From Batkoa obscura (lineage: Eukaryota > Entomophthoromycota > Entomophthoromycetes > Entomophthorales > Batkoaceae), in assembly GCA_030770535.1 (NCBI GenBank), contig JASVEC010000036.1, positions 310,001 through 374,000 on the forward strand: a stretch of 64,000 nucleotides of DNA. Reading direction: 5' to 3'. Positions 1 to 10,699 of this stretch are shown in pieces. The notes beneath the pieces are model-generated. The model saw nothing but the letters and a program-made list of their open reading frames with translations, was not told the DNA's origin and did not search any database. A program made the translations under genes and the position numbers. Every line of letters begins with the position of its first letter. Positions within the stretch are counted from its first letter, which is position 1.

Positions 1-1340
1 TTAACATGATATTGGTATATTTTGGTAACAATATGATAGAAATTAGTAGATAATCAAACTTTAGGTTACTTTTTGGCCCGTATCTATCTTTTCCTCACTA
101 AGATTGGTATCAAAGCTGATAAACTTAGATTCCGTCAGCATATGCCAAATGAAATGGCCCATTATGCTTCTGATTGTTGGGATGCTGAAATCCATACAAC
201 CTACGTAAATATTTATAATATACTAAAAAAATTATCTTAATTTTATCTTAGGGGTGGATTGAGTGTGTAGGATGTGCTGATAGATCAGCTTATGATCTTA
301 CAGTACATGCTAAGCGTACTAAAGAAAAACTAGTTGTACGTAAAGCATTAGCTGAGCCAGTCATTTATGACAAAACTCAAGCTGTTATTAATAAAAAAGT
401 ATTTGGATCTAAGCTTAAGAGAGATGCAAAAACTGTTGAAGAATATTTAACCAACCTCAATGAAGAGGAGTTAAATAAGTTAGCAGTAGATTTAAAGGAG
501 TAATTATTAATAATTGATTAGTATAAAATAGTATTTAAAATAAAAATAGAAAATGCATTATATCTCCAGGAGATGGAAAAGAATATGAGCTTACTGAAGA
601 CATGGTTAAAGTTGAAAAAATTCAAGTAAAAGAACATGGTAATTACTAAAAATAACATATAATATTCTTTTACAATGATAATATTTAATTTAGTCAGAGA
701 ATTTACTCCAAATGTAATTGAACCATCCTTTGGTATTGGTCGTATCTTATATTCATTGTTAGAACATGTTTACTGGACTCGTGAAGAATCCGAAGAGCGT
801 GGAGTAATTTTGCATTAAAATGATAATAATAATAATAATAATATAAATAGGTTTTATCATTCCCACCTTCAGTTGCTCCAACCAAATGTTTGATTTTACC
901 CATTTCAAACCGTCCAGAATTTAACCCAGTTATCAAGAAACTTTGTAATTTATATTTTGCTGTTATAAATTATTTATGAACTAATTTAATATTAGTAAAA
1001 TTGACCCGTCAAAAAGGAATTAGTTCAAAAGTGGATGATTCAGCAGCCTCAATCGGTCGTAGATATTCCCGTAATGATGAGCTCGGTACTCCATTTGCTA
1101 TCACTGTAGATATGGTTACTATGGAAGATGGAACTATTACTTTACGTGAAAGAGATACTACCAATCAAATCCGTGGATCCGTAAGTTCAATCAATAATTT
1201 TTATATATAAAATATCTAAAGATAATTTTTAGATCACTGATGTTATTTCACGATTAAGTGATTTAGTTCATGAAAAAACAACATGGCAACAAGTTATCCA
1301 GGATTTTCCCTTAATTAACACTTCAAATGATTTAGAATAA
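1..1340 (+). CDS. GRS1: Glycyl-tRNA synthetase, 3' half (5' end outside window)
   Basis: Class II aminoacyl-tRNA synthetase that charges tRNA-Gly in cytosol and mitochondria. The window opens in an intron; coding resumes at 65 with the family block [14 protein letters not shown], then [12 protein letters not shown] after an intron at 205-251. The motif 3 block E-P-S-F-G-I-G-R-I follows near 720. The last exons carry the anticodon-binding domain (I-S-N-R-P-E-F-N-P, then [12 protein letters not shown]). At least five short introns interrupt the visible part. The stop TAA at 1338-1340 is followed at once by AATAAA-like sequence. Start and catalytic N-terminal portion are not visible. Identity is secure from the conserved blocks. 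Confidence 0.95.
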
Positions 1341-1428
1341 ATAAAGCTTTATTTGTTTAAGTATTTTTATTTATAATCTAGCTTTTAACTCTTGATAAAC
1401 TGTAAAATTATAATTAATCAAATAATAC

Positions 1429-1906
1429 TATTGATAAATTATTTATTAGCAAGTTAAGATTGAGGATATCCACAATAAAGACTACCATTATTCTCAATAC
1501 ATGTAGTACCTGGACCACAATTACGATAAACCCAAGTACCTTCAGCACAAGTCCAAAACCCATATCCATAATAATCACAATACATAGCACCTTCAATACA
1601 TTGATATTGATTTGTTTTGATGTTGAATTGACCAGAGTATTTACCAAGTGGAGTATTTGAAGCTACAACAACATTAGAAATAACAATTTCAGGTGTTTGA
1701 TTTGAATTAAAAGCAGGAGGAATTAAATTGTTTTGAGCTTTTTGAGCAGCAATAGATTTAGCATTAGCAATGATAGAAGTGATAGCTTGATTACCATTAT
1801 TAGTACTTGGACTAACACTAGTACTATTAATATTAGTAGAAGAAGCAGCAGCAGCAGCAATTAAAGTAATAAAGATAGCTTGATATTTCATATTTAGAAA
1901 TTATTG
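1429..1906 (-). repeat. Left arm of 478-bp perfect inverted repeat
   Basis: This arm is the reverse complement of 2363-2840 (paired positions sum to 4269). It covers a whole 145-codon gene plus 15 bases before its ATG and 25 bases after its stop. I compared the coding parts base by base and saw no difference. Homology stops abruptly at both arm ends. The arms are separated by a 456-bp AT-rich spacer. Confidence 0.93.
1454..1891 (-). CDS. Small secreted protein with CBM19-like chitin-binding module, copy 1
   Basis: 145 aa, intronless. An N-terminal signal peptide (M-K-Y-Q-A-I-F-I-T-L-I-A-A-A-A-A-S-S) is followed by a Ser/Thr/Asn-rich linker. The C-terminal domain of about 50 residues has six cysteines, C-x6-C-x8-C-x9-C-x5-C-x7-C, including the G-P-G-T-T-C block. 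This spacing and the W/Y content resemble fungal carbohydrate-binding module family 19. The family binds chitin outside the cell, at the wall or when secreted; that function is inferred here. Divergently oriented to an identical copy at 2378-2815. No catalytic domain is attached, so it is a stand-alone binding module. Confidence 0.8.
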   Translation of the reverse strand: MKYQAIFITLIAAAAASSTNINSTSVSPSTNNGNQAITSIIANAKSIAAQKAQNNLIPPAFNSNQTPEIVISNVVVASNTPLGKYSGQFNIKTNQYQCIEGAMYCDYYGYGFWTCAEGTWVYRNCGPGTTCIENNGSLYCGYPQS

Positions 1907-2362
1907 TATTATGTGGATATAAAAACTGTTAAATAAAACAATGTTGCTTATATACAGTTTTAGAACATTACTACATCTCATTTCAATATCATAAGGTATA
2001 TTTAAAATAGTACTTTACAACTATTTACTTGGCAATGTATCCATAATATTTATTTTTTGATTTTATTTTATGCATTGGCATTATTTTTATTCACTAAAAA
2101 TGTTATACACAACACATTGATGTTTGAAAGTTAATTTTATTTTTACCTTTATGCTTAAAATAGTCATTTAGCAAAATAAAATTGTATGAAAACAACAAAC
2201 AAGTAAACTAAATTATAAGTTAATATCTCAATTTAATATCTATTTTTATATTTATTTATAATTATTTATAATTATTTATAATTCTTTTTATTATGCTACT
2301 TTTAATGAGGATTTTAAAAAATATAAAAGATGCTAACTATATCTTCAGAAACTATAAACAAT
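1907..2362. promoter_or_regulatory. Shared spacer and divergent promoter of the CBM19-like pair
   Basis: 456 bp of AT-rich DNA between the two identical arms must hold the 5' control regions of both genes. It contains a short tandem array of ATTATTTATA-type 10-mers at 2251-2283, on the side of the right-hand gene. The two halves are not similar to each other, so the two identical proteins probably have different proximal promoters beyond the 15 shared bases before each ATG. Confidence 0.5.
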
Positions 2363-2840
2363 CAATAATTTCTAAATATGAAATATCAAGCTATCTTTAT
2401 TACTTTAATTGCTGCTGCTGCTGCTTCTTCTACTAATATTAATAGTACTAGTGTTAGTCCAAGTACTAATAATGGTAATCAAGCTATCACTTCTATCATT
2501 GCTAATGCTAAATCTATTGCTGCTCAAAAAGCTCAAAACAATTTAATTCCTCCTGCTTTTAATTCAAATCAAACACCTGAAATTGTTATTTCTAATGTTG
2601 TTGTAGCTTCAAATACTCCACTTGGTAAATACTCTGGTCAATTCAACATCAAAACAAATCAATATCAATGTATTGAAGGTGCTATGTATTGTGATTATTA
2701 TGGATATGGGTTTTGGACTTGTGCTGAAGGTACTTGGGTTTATCGTAATTGTGGTCCAGGTACTACATGTATTGAGAATAATGGTAGTCTTTATTGTGGA
2801 TATCCTCAATCTTAACTTGCTAATAAATAATTTATCAATA
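2363..2840 (+). repeat. Right arm of 478-bp perfect inverted repeat
   Basis: Mirror image of 1429-1906. The shared block ends at 2840, after the 3' untranslated stretch TTTATCAATA; base 2841 onward differs from the complement of 1428 and below. Confidence 0.93.
2378..2815 (+). CDS. Small secreted protein with CBM19-like chitin-binding module, copy 2
   Basis: Encodes a 145-aa protein identical to the copy on the opposite strand at 1454-1891: signal peptide, Ser/Asn-rich linker, and a six-cysteine CBM19-like domain ending C-G-Y-P-Q-S. Synonymous positions are also unchanged, so the duplication is recent or the arms are kept alike by gene conversion. The only shared upstream sequence is about 15 bases before the ATG, so expression could differ between copies. 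Extracellular chitin binding is inferred from the family, not proven. Confidence 0.8.
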   Translation: MKYQAIFITLIAAAAASSTNINSTSVSPSTNNGNQAITSIIANAKSIAAQKAQNNLIPPAFNSNQTPEIVISNVVVASNTPLGKYSGQFNIKTNQYQCIEGAMYCDYYGYGFWTCAEGTWVYRNCGPGTTCIENNGSLYCGYPQS

Positions 2841-3715
2841 ATTTTGATTTTTTTTTTCATATAGAGAACTTAGGCTATGGCCTTAAGTTTAATAGTGGCA
2901 TACTTAATCATAGAGTTTTGATAACAGTAACATTGAAACATGATTTATCCCGGATTTTATAGTGTTTACTAATTTCATAAAAAGTCGCTATATAATTAGT
3001 AGTATAGTAGTCTTTTAAACAAAACAATCTATGATAGCAGCATGTGACATCTTTTTTGGTTTCATATTTTTTCTATTTTTAAGCGCTATTGGGTTGAAAA
3101 ACGATAGCAAATTTCTTGAACAAAAAAGATGTCCTCGTATATTAAGAGTTTGATCATAGTTTTGTAAGTTATTAAATATCTATCATTTTAATCTTACTAA
3201 TCAGGACGATTTTATTTTTAAAGTATTATTTCAAATTAGTATTACAAATACTGTGAATACTATAAATATAGAAAATAACACTAGTCTTTTATTATTATTT
3301 TACTTTTATAAATTTTAATCTATTTACGATTTTTTTACTTATTTGTTTTTAATGTTTCATCTCATTTTTCAATAAAAATTTGTTGCTTGACTTTGATTAT
3401 GTATCAATGATATAGTATAAACTCCACATATTTAAGAAACCACTAATAATATCTATATATATATGTCATTATAAAAGATAGTGTATAATAGATACTTGAA
3501 TTAAACTAAAAATAGTTTCTAAACTCTCATGTTGATAAATGATTGAACAGAAGTTATTTAAAACATTTAAAAGAGATCAGCAAATCCATATTATTGGCTC
3601 TACTTGAATAACAATTTATTATTAGTAAAATTCCAAATAAAAAGAATTCTTTAGGTGGCACATTCGTATAAAAATAATAATACTAAAAGGTTTTTTATTT
3701 TATATTAAATTCATC
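2841..3715. other. Intergenic, AT-rich, one worn MITE-like copy
   Basis: No credible exon seen. A degenerate member of the window-wide 105-bp repeat family lies at about 3040-3142. The rest is featureless AT-rich sequence leading into the PMI promoter. Confidence 0.6.
3040..3142 (-). repeat. MITE-like element, degenerate copy
   Basis: Keeps the inner AAGCGCTATT core and terminal ACATCTTTTTT / AAAAAAGATGTCC complementarity. The ends have diverged from ATATGGGG. Confidence 0.5.
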
Positions 3716-5130
3716 ATGTCATCTACCTTACAAGTTAAAAAAATAAAATGCCGCTATCAAAACTATGCCTGGGGGAAGAAGGGCGCTAGCTCAAAGGTCT
3801 TTGATCTTTTAAAACCTCTTCATTGTGAAAATCCAGACCAGAATTTGCCATTTGCTGAAGTAAGTATTTAAAACTAGTTAGCAGTTTACTTTATATACTA
3901 TTTATAGTAAATCAAAGTAAACAAATATTTATATGTTGTTTGTTAGTTATGGCTTGGAACTCATCCAAATGCACCATCTTTCCTTACAAATTCTGATGGA
4001 TCAGGGAACTGTTTAAGAGAAGAGATAAGCTCAAATCCAGAACGATATCTCGGCACAAAAGTTTTTGAAAAGTTTGGTAATGATTTACCCTTTTTACTAA
4101 AAGTTTTATCTGTTGGTACTGCATTATCGATTCAAGCTCACCCAGACAAAGAATTAGGCGCCCGATTACATCAAGAGCGTCCAGATTTATATAAAGATCC
4201 TAATCATAAGCCTGAGATGACAATCGCTCTTACTAAATTTGAAGCCTTAAATGGATTCCGTCCATTAAATGAAATAGCAACTTTTTTAAAAGTTCCAGAA
4301 TTGAGAGCTTTAATTGGCGAGGAAACAGCAAGTAATTTTGAGTCCAAAATTAAATCACAATCAAATAACGGTGAAGATTCACCACTCAAAGAAGTCTTCA
4401 AAGCTTTAATGACGAGTCCAGAAGAAAAAGTTAAAGAACAGCTTTCAAGCCTTGTAAAAAGAATTGAAACTACACAACCTTTTGACCCAGTTTTAAATGA
4501 ATTAATCATACGTATAAATAGTCAATACCCAGGGGACGTTGGTGTATTTTGTATCTTTTTCTTAAATTACTGTATTTTACATCCAGGACAAGCTGCATTT
4601 TTATGCGCCAATGAACCCCATGCTTATCTTTCTGGAGGTAATAATATATCATTAATCTAGGTTAAAATTTAATTTAATTCAATATTCTAGATTGTGTAGA
4701 ATGTATGGCCACCAGTGATAATGTAGTTAGAGCAGGCCTTACACCAAAGTTTAAAGATGTTAATGTGCTTGTAAACATGTTAACATACAAGGCTGAATCC
4801 AATGAAAAGCAAAAGATGAATGGTACTAAAATTGAAGGGCATCTTTACACTGTGCTTTATGATCCACCTATACCTGAGTTTTCAGTTGCTTCGATTACCC
4901 TCCCGAATTCTGGACTTACTGAAACCGTTACTCCTGTTGATGGGCCTGGAATATTATTAGTTACCAATGCATCGGAAGGAGCCAAGCTTATAGTTGACGG
5001 AAGTAATGATAGTTTCCTTTTAACAAAGGGGTCTTCTTTTTTCATTCCACCTAATACCAAGTTTAGCATTACTAACCCAAGTAGTAATAGCTCAACATTA
5101 ACTTCCTTCTTTGCTTATTGTACTGTGTAA
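3716..5130 (+). CDS. PMI1: Mannose-6-phosphate isomerase
   Basis: Interconverts fructose-6-phosphate and mannose-6-phosphate in the cytosol, feeding GDP-mannose for glycosylation and wall mannans. Three exons: 3716-3859, 3947-4637, 4691-5130. Exon 1 gives the start with Y-Q-N-Y-A-W-G. Exon 2 has L-W-L-G-T-H-P and the zinc/substrate block S-I-Q-A-H-P-D-K. The second intron splits S-G|D in A-Y-L-S-G-D-C-V-E-C-M-A, a signature restored only by joining 4637 to 4691, which fixes the splice sites. Zinc-dependent type I cupin isomerase of about the usual fungal length (424 aa). No oddities seen. Confidence 0.96.
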
Positions 5131-5243
5131 TTATTTACTTAATAAAATTTATCTTTTCAAAAGAATGAAAATTCAAAAACTAAAAATAAAAGACAAATTA
5201 TATATAATATTTTATCACGAATAAATAGCCTTTGATTTATTTA

Positions 5244-6302
5244 CTACCATAATTTATACTGAACACTAGTACCATTAAATTTGTCCGGATGTACAACTTT
5301 AATATCTATTTCATCTTCATTAATAGATTCTCGCGGAGTGACATCGGTGTTAGTATCATTTGCCAAACGAGGATTCAATAATAAACGATAATTTAAAGCA
5401 TCATTTAAAACACTAGAATTAATTTCATTATCACTCAAATTACTTTCATCTCTAAGTAGACCCAGATTTGAACTATTTTCAGTCATTGTTTTATTATATA
5501 AATAAGCCCAAGAAGTAATAATACTAAAAGCGTTTAAATCTTTTAAACATGCCTTAAGAATGGCTACAAACTCTAGTTGTGCTAAATAGTATTGATTTTT
5601 TGCTATCTCTCTTACTCCAAATTTAGTCCCCCAATAATACTGCGTGATACTATCAATGACTATAATATTTGTTGCAGGTAATTCTTGGTTTTGTTGATTA
5701 CTAAAGTTATAAGCAGACGAGAAATGAGCTAAGGTATCGGTAAGATCATAAAAGCTAGTTGGCGAATAGATGAATAAATTTTTTAAGCTATTTTTAGCAG
5801 TATCTTGAATTAATTTTAGAGGAATCCATGGTTCTTGATTTAAGTTTTCATTTTGAGTGTTTATTTTATACCCTTTATTTTCCAAATATCTTACTAAATA
5901 TTGACATATTTTATCATAAAAGAACAGTATATCAAAGCATAAATCTCCATCAAAATAGAAAGCTTTAGAGTCGTAGCCATTTAGCAAAATGTCCTGTTGC
6001 CAATAAAGCTTTGTTGGGATAATCGTACGTATTATAATTTCTTTCACCAATATGCTTTTACCTGAGCCACTTTTTCCTATTAACTCTATAATATCTCCTA
6101 CCACTACTCCTTTCTCATTAAATAAAGTGGAATCTATATCCTGAATGCCTAAGTGACGATGCTGAGATGAAGTGACGGTATTAAAAGCATCGATAAAAGT
6201 GAAGTTCTAAAGATGGTTATTATAAAATTGATAGTCATATTATAAACCTACTCGATTTAAAGATTCAATAGTAATTTTATTAAATTGTTTTGATATATCC
6301 AT
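5244..6302 (-). CDS. XRCC2: XRCC2-like RAD51 paralogue
   Basis: RAD51-family ATPase of the homologous-recombination mediator group. Two exons, 6252-6302 and 5244-6206, giving about 337 aa. The ATG at 6302 is chosen because its 17-codon exon splices in phase through GTAGGT...TTTAG. Walker A is G-K-S-G-S-G-K-S. The following F-Y-F-D-G-D-L-C-F-D-I matches the XRCC2 pattern F-I-D-x-D-x-x-F-D-M. Walker B is I-I-V-I-D-S-I, followed by T-Q-Y-Y-W, again as in XRCC2. A less conserved C-terminal tail of about 80 residues follows. Converges with PMI1. Another RAD51 paralogue is possible, but the D-S-x-x-x-x-Y-W motif favours XRCC2. Confidence 0.8.
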
Positions 6303-6540
6303 AATAATTAAATAAATTAAATTAAATTAAATTACTTAGAATTTAAGTTTAAGTCACTAAAATGATTTGTCACTTAAAATTTCAAACAAATAATTTGAAA
6401 GTAAATTTATAGTGATGAAAAGCAATAAGCATATAATTTGATAATATAACAAATTAAGCTGTACAAAACATTACTTGATTTTGGTCGAAAAAGCCCTTCT
6501 CTTTTAACCAAGTGATATAGCTTGAAATTTAGTTATACAA

Positions 6541-7306
6541 ATGGCTCCTAAAACTAAGTCTGGTAGGTGAATTTTTAATTTATAACTATAAAGCCAAACG
6601 AAGAAGATATAATATACAAAAAGAAGTAATAAAATAGAGGAAACATATGTTGAAGTAATACTCACTAAGAGATAGATAAAGAATATTAGATGGATGCATC
6701 ACATATGATAGAACAAAATAGGACAATTGTAAAAAATAGATTCAACAATTTTGGCGAAAAAATATTAAAAATTTAAATCTTTATTCAATAATTAAATTAA
6801 GATAACTAGCTCCAAAGAAGATTGTCTCTGAAGAAAAAAAGCAAGCTATTGCTGCTAAAAAAGCTTCTCAAAAGGGAACCAATACCACTGGTACCCGTAA
6901 AGTACGTACCACTACTTCTTTCCGTCGCCCAAAGACCCTTAAACTTAGACGTAACCCTCTTTACCCACGTATCTCTGTTCCAAAAGAACAAAGACTTGAT
7001 CAATACACTGTAATTAAGAAACCTCTTAACTCAGAAAGTGCCATGAAAAAGATTGAAAATCATAACACTTTAGTTTTCATCACTGATGTACGTGCCAACA
7101 AAGCTCAAATTAAATTAGCTGTAAAGAAACTTTACGAAGTTGAGGTTGTCAAGGTTAACACCCTTATTCGTCCAGATGGTCAAAAGAAAGCTTTTGTCCG
7201 TCTTTCTCCAGACCAAGAAGCTCTTGATGTTGCTAACAGAGTATGTTTTTTTTACATTTATTTTTAGTCTTCTTCTAATAATTATTTCTAGATTGGCCTC
7301 ATTTAA
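6541..7306 (+). CDS. RPL25: 60S ribosomal protein uL23 (L25/L23A)
   Basis: Large-subunit protein that binds 25S rRNA near the exit tunnel and helps dock SRP. Exons are 6541-6562, 6810-7240 and 7292-7306. The 22-nt first exon encodes M-A-P-K-T-K-S; the last exon is only five codons (I-G-L-I-stop) and is needed to complete the conserved end D-V-A-N-R-I-G. The core has R-R-N-P-L-Y-P-R-I and [12 protein letters not shown]. The first intron, 247 nt, is by far the longest found in a gene here; 5'-proximal long introns are common in ribosomal protein genes and can affect expression. Confidence 0.97.
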
Positions 7307-8015
7307 ATTAAATAAAATTATGGAGCTACTAAATTAAAATAATAGTAATTTATAAAGTTTGTTTTGTAAGTTTAATTGTCGAATTATGTATGAATTTATG
7401 GCGATTTCAGAGTTTTATTTTTATAAATATGTTTTAATATTTAGGTTTGGAAGTTTTATTTATTAATCCAAAGGAACAGTTTATTCAAATCTCGATTGAG
7501 GAATTTCTAGATTCATAAAAGATGATATATAAAAATGTTTTAGTTATGGGACAATTTGAAAGCAGATATTAAATAAGAATCACTGATAGAAGGTGATTGG
7601 GATTCAATTAGAGATTCTATATAGCAAAATTCATTATAAAAGTAAGGGATATTACTTAAATAGATATAACAAAAAGACGAAGTCATCTTTTTGGTTAAAA
7701 TTTTATTGAAACCATTTCTTCAAGACTTTTTTAGAGCCTATATAACCTGCTTAAATCACATGGTAAGTTTACTTAATTTAAGAGTTTTGTTTCTTAATTG
7801 AAATAATTATTTATACACAGCTTGATATATAAAAACATAAAAATACAGGAATTTTAATAAGCTTCTCGTTAAACTAAATTAATAAATTAAGTGTCAATTT
7901 ATTGTAACTTTAACCAATTTAGTATTATAAATTCATTCATCTTATATATATAATTGTGAAAAATAATAATCCTGTATAGCTTTACAGTTAGTTCTTGGAT
8001 TTATAACAATTTAAG

Positions 8016-8117
8016 ATATGGTGATGTTTTTTTATTTCATTACTTTTTTCATCTTTCAAGCACTATTTAAGTGGAAAGATTGTTAATAAAATTCTTAAAC
8101 AAAAATACATCCTCATG
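8016..8117 (-). repeat. MITE-like element, clear copy
   Basis: Starts ATATGGTGATG and ends CATCCTCAT. The internal block AAGCACTATTTAAGTGGAAA matches the family core with transitions only. Confidence 0.75.
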
Positions 8118-9205
8118 TTTATTTTATTAGTAAATTTAAGTTCTGAGAGAAATATGAAATGAAGGAAACTTGGAGCTCCTTGGGTACACTAAAGTGTTAA
8201 CTTTTTATAAACTTGCAATTAATTAAATTAAAATTAGCTATTATAGAACTTGTCATCATTTAAGTTTCGCTTATCCCTTATTTTTACAAATTTAAATATA
8301 GCTAATAAAAAGGAATATTATATTGAAAGATTTAAATAAAAAATTAGTGGCTTTTGCTTACTAAAATGAATTTGTTTTAAAGCAATAAATTAAAAGAATC
8401 AGTATTATGTTTAATCTTATTTAACAAGTATACATTAGTATCATTCCTTTTTTAATATATTACATAATCTTTTTTACTATTGTAAGTGAATTTGCCATAA
8501 TAATTTGATGTTTGTGCATTATTCAATTGTCTTGAGTTATCATGATATTGGAAATCAAATATACTATTTCTATCAGTTTAATTTTAAACTGAAGTTAAAG
8601 CTCACATTAAGATAAGTTTTAATAGCATTATAGGTATGATCACGTGCCTATGGTTATATTATTACTGGAATAGTAACTTTGTTTGGGTTGCCTACTAAAA
8701 ACATAAACTGTATTTAATAACTCTAATTAATAACCTCACACAATACATTTGTATAGAAATACTTAAAGAGGATGCACGAAACTATATACTTGAAAATTTG
8801 TTCTAATAAAAGGCAGATAGTAGTTTAGTTCAACATTACCTCAAAATTAAGCTTAAATTTTAAGATTAACTATAATATGATGTAAAAAAATGAAAAAATC
8901 AACTTAGATAAATCCTATAGGTACTTTTCTACTAGTGACAAACTGCGTCTATACAGTGACACTTATCCAGATTGAATTTCTAAAAATTTCAAAATTTCAA
9001 AAGCAGAGACTACATGTTCTTTTTGGCTGAGTTATATTTTTTAACTGCTACTGGTCTTTTAGTTCTTTTAGTAACCTTATCTTGACCATATTCCATTCGT
9101 TTTTGAGTTTTTGTTTTCTTAAAATCAACCAGACTTTTTAGAAACTAATTACGATATTCTTGATAAATATTAGTCTTTTAATACTAAAAATTATTATTAA
9201 TTATT

Positions 9206-9311
9206 ATATGGGGATGTGTTTTTTAGTATCATTACTTTTCCATTTTTCAAACGTTATTTAAGTGAAAAAACCGCTACTAAAATTCTTAGACGAAAAAATA
9301 CATTCTCATAA
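9206..9311 (-). repeat. MITE-like element, clear copy
   Basis: Starts ATATGGGGATGTG and ends ACATTCTCATAAT. The core AAACGTTATTTAAGTGAAAA is present. Flanks are AT-rich. Confidence 0.8.
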
Positions 9312-9824
9312 TAAATGGGTTATTTGATAAAATTGAAATGTTTTTATTGTAAAAGCAAACAATCATATATGTTTAAGCGCTAATGCTATTTTTACAAAAC
9401 TGTTGCATTTTCTTTTTCAATATTTATTTTTTACAAAATATAAAATTAAAAAACTTATTAGTAGATTAATGAACAAAAAAGAAAATATCACTTTATTAAT
9501 TAAACTGAAAATTAGTATTAATGAACGAAAATGATATATATTATATATATTATAGTTTGTCATGAAAAAATTTACATTAAAATATATAATTTTAAACGGT
9601 AATAATATATTCATTAATGGTTCGAAAGTTATATTTAAAACTTAATTATACAAGTAATTTTAAATTAACTAAAAAAACAATCAGATTGCTTACATATTCT
9701 CTTTTAATTGGACACTATTGATCTAACCAATCAAACCATAGCATAAAATTAACAATTTATTAAACAAACAAAATTCATTCTCAACAATCATTTTTTATTT
9801 CAATAAGATAAAAGATAGAGAAAA

Positions 9825-10584
9825 ATGAGATTAATCACTTTGATATTAACCGTTGGCTTGTTCTTAAGTTATGTATTATCCTTTGATAATTTAGATCATC
9901 AAATTTTTGAATTACAAGATGAATTAGTTAAACAAGAGGGTACTGAAAGTAATTTATATAAGTTATTAAATTCCAATATGGATGATACAGCCAAACGTAT
10001 ATCTCGTAATTTTAGAAAGGTTTCTTTATCTGTACAGTAAGCATTTTATTTATCCTTTTTTTTCATATAGGAAAATAATGATTTAATTAATTTATAGTCC
10101 AGATAAAGATAATAGTGAAAAAGCAACCAAAAAATTTGCATTATTAGGAAACGCTCATAAGCTATTAAAAGTAGCTCATAGCAGAGAAAGATATGATTTT
10201 TATTTAAAAAATGGGTTTCCTGTATGGCGAGGTACTGGTTATATGTATAAAAGACATCGCCCTGGATTTATCTTTGTTATCTTGTTTTTATTTTCTTTAT
10301 CTTGTGGTACTCATTATTTAATATTAAAAATCAATTATATTCGTAAAAAAGAAAGGATCAGTAATATTTTGGAAGATCATAAAAAAGAGTTAAGTGCTAG
10401 AGATGCTAGAAAACTTCAAGAACAAATTGATAGAGATCCTTCCATTCCTAATGATGAAAGTATTTTACCTAATGAATTCGATGTGTTACAGTTACATGAA
10501 CCTACCTACCATGATATCTTTATCTTTCGTTTATTAGGGAGCTCATCTGCTAAACAATCCAAAGTCAGTGACAAAAAAGAATAA
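9825..10584 (+). CDS. ERJ5: ER-resident DnaJ-like protein
   Basis: J-domain co-chaperone of the ER, homologous to yeast Erj5, which supports Kar2/BiP. Exons 9825-10036 and 10098-10584, 232 aa. Signal peptide M-R-L-I-T-L-I-L-T-V-G-L-F, then D-H-Q-I-F-E-L-Q-D-E-L. The diagnostic H-P-D-K of the J domain is created across the splice junction (CA|T CCA GAT AAA). The family block Y-D-F-Y-L-K-N-G-F-P follows, then a membrane segment at about residues 138-158 and a charged coiled C-terminal tail. The order (signal, J, Y-Y-L-x-N-G-F-P, TM) is that of Erj5. Confidence 0.88.
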
Positions 10585-10699
10585 AAAATAAAAGGACATT
10601 CTACCCTATATTTGTATTCATTTTTAATTATGTTAAATTTTAAATGTGATAAAAATTGACTTATATTAAAATGTATTTTATTTATTTTATCCAAATAAT

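Larger units (their letters stand above)
7307..9824. other. 2.5-kb gene-poor region with two MITE-like copies
   Basis: No supported gene. Stop density in all frames looks like that expected for about 73% AT DNA. MITE-like copies lie at 8016-8117 and 9206-9311, both in the minus orientation. Simple AT-rich runs otherwise. Confidence 0.6.

Noticed and set aside
7320-7762. Exon-shaped stretch after RPL25 that reads like protein if TAA/TAG are taken as Gln
   Set aside because: About nine stops in 106 codons equals the number expected by chance for DNA of this AT content, and two different frames look equally good. All confident genes here use TAA as stop. No evidence of a recoded gene or pseudogene.
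9417-9614. 65-codon minus frame of Ile/Phe/Asn/Leu
   Set aside because: Composition is what AT-rich non-coding DNA gives; no splice context or homology.
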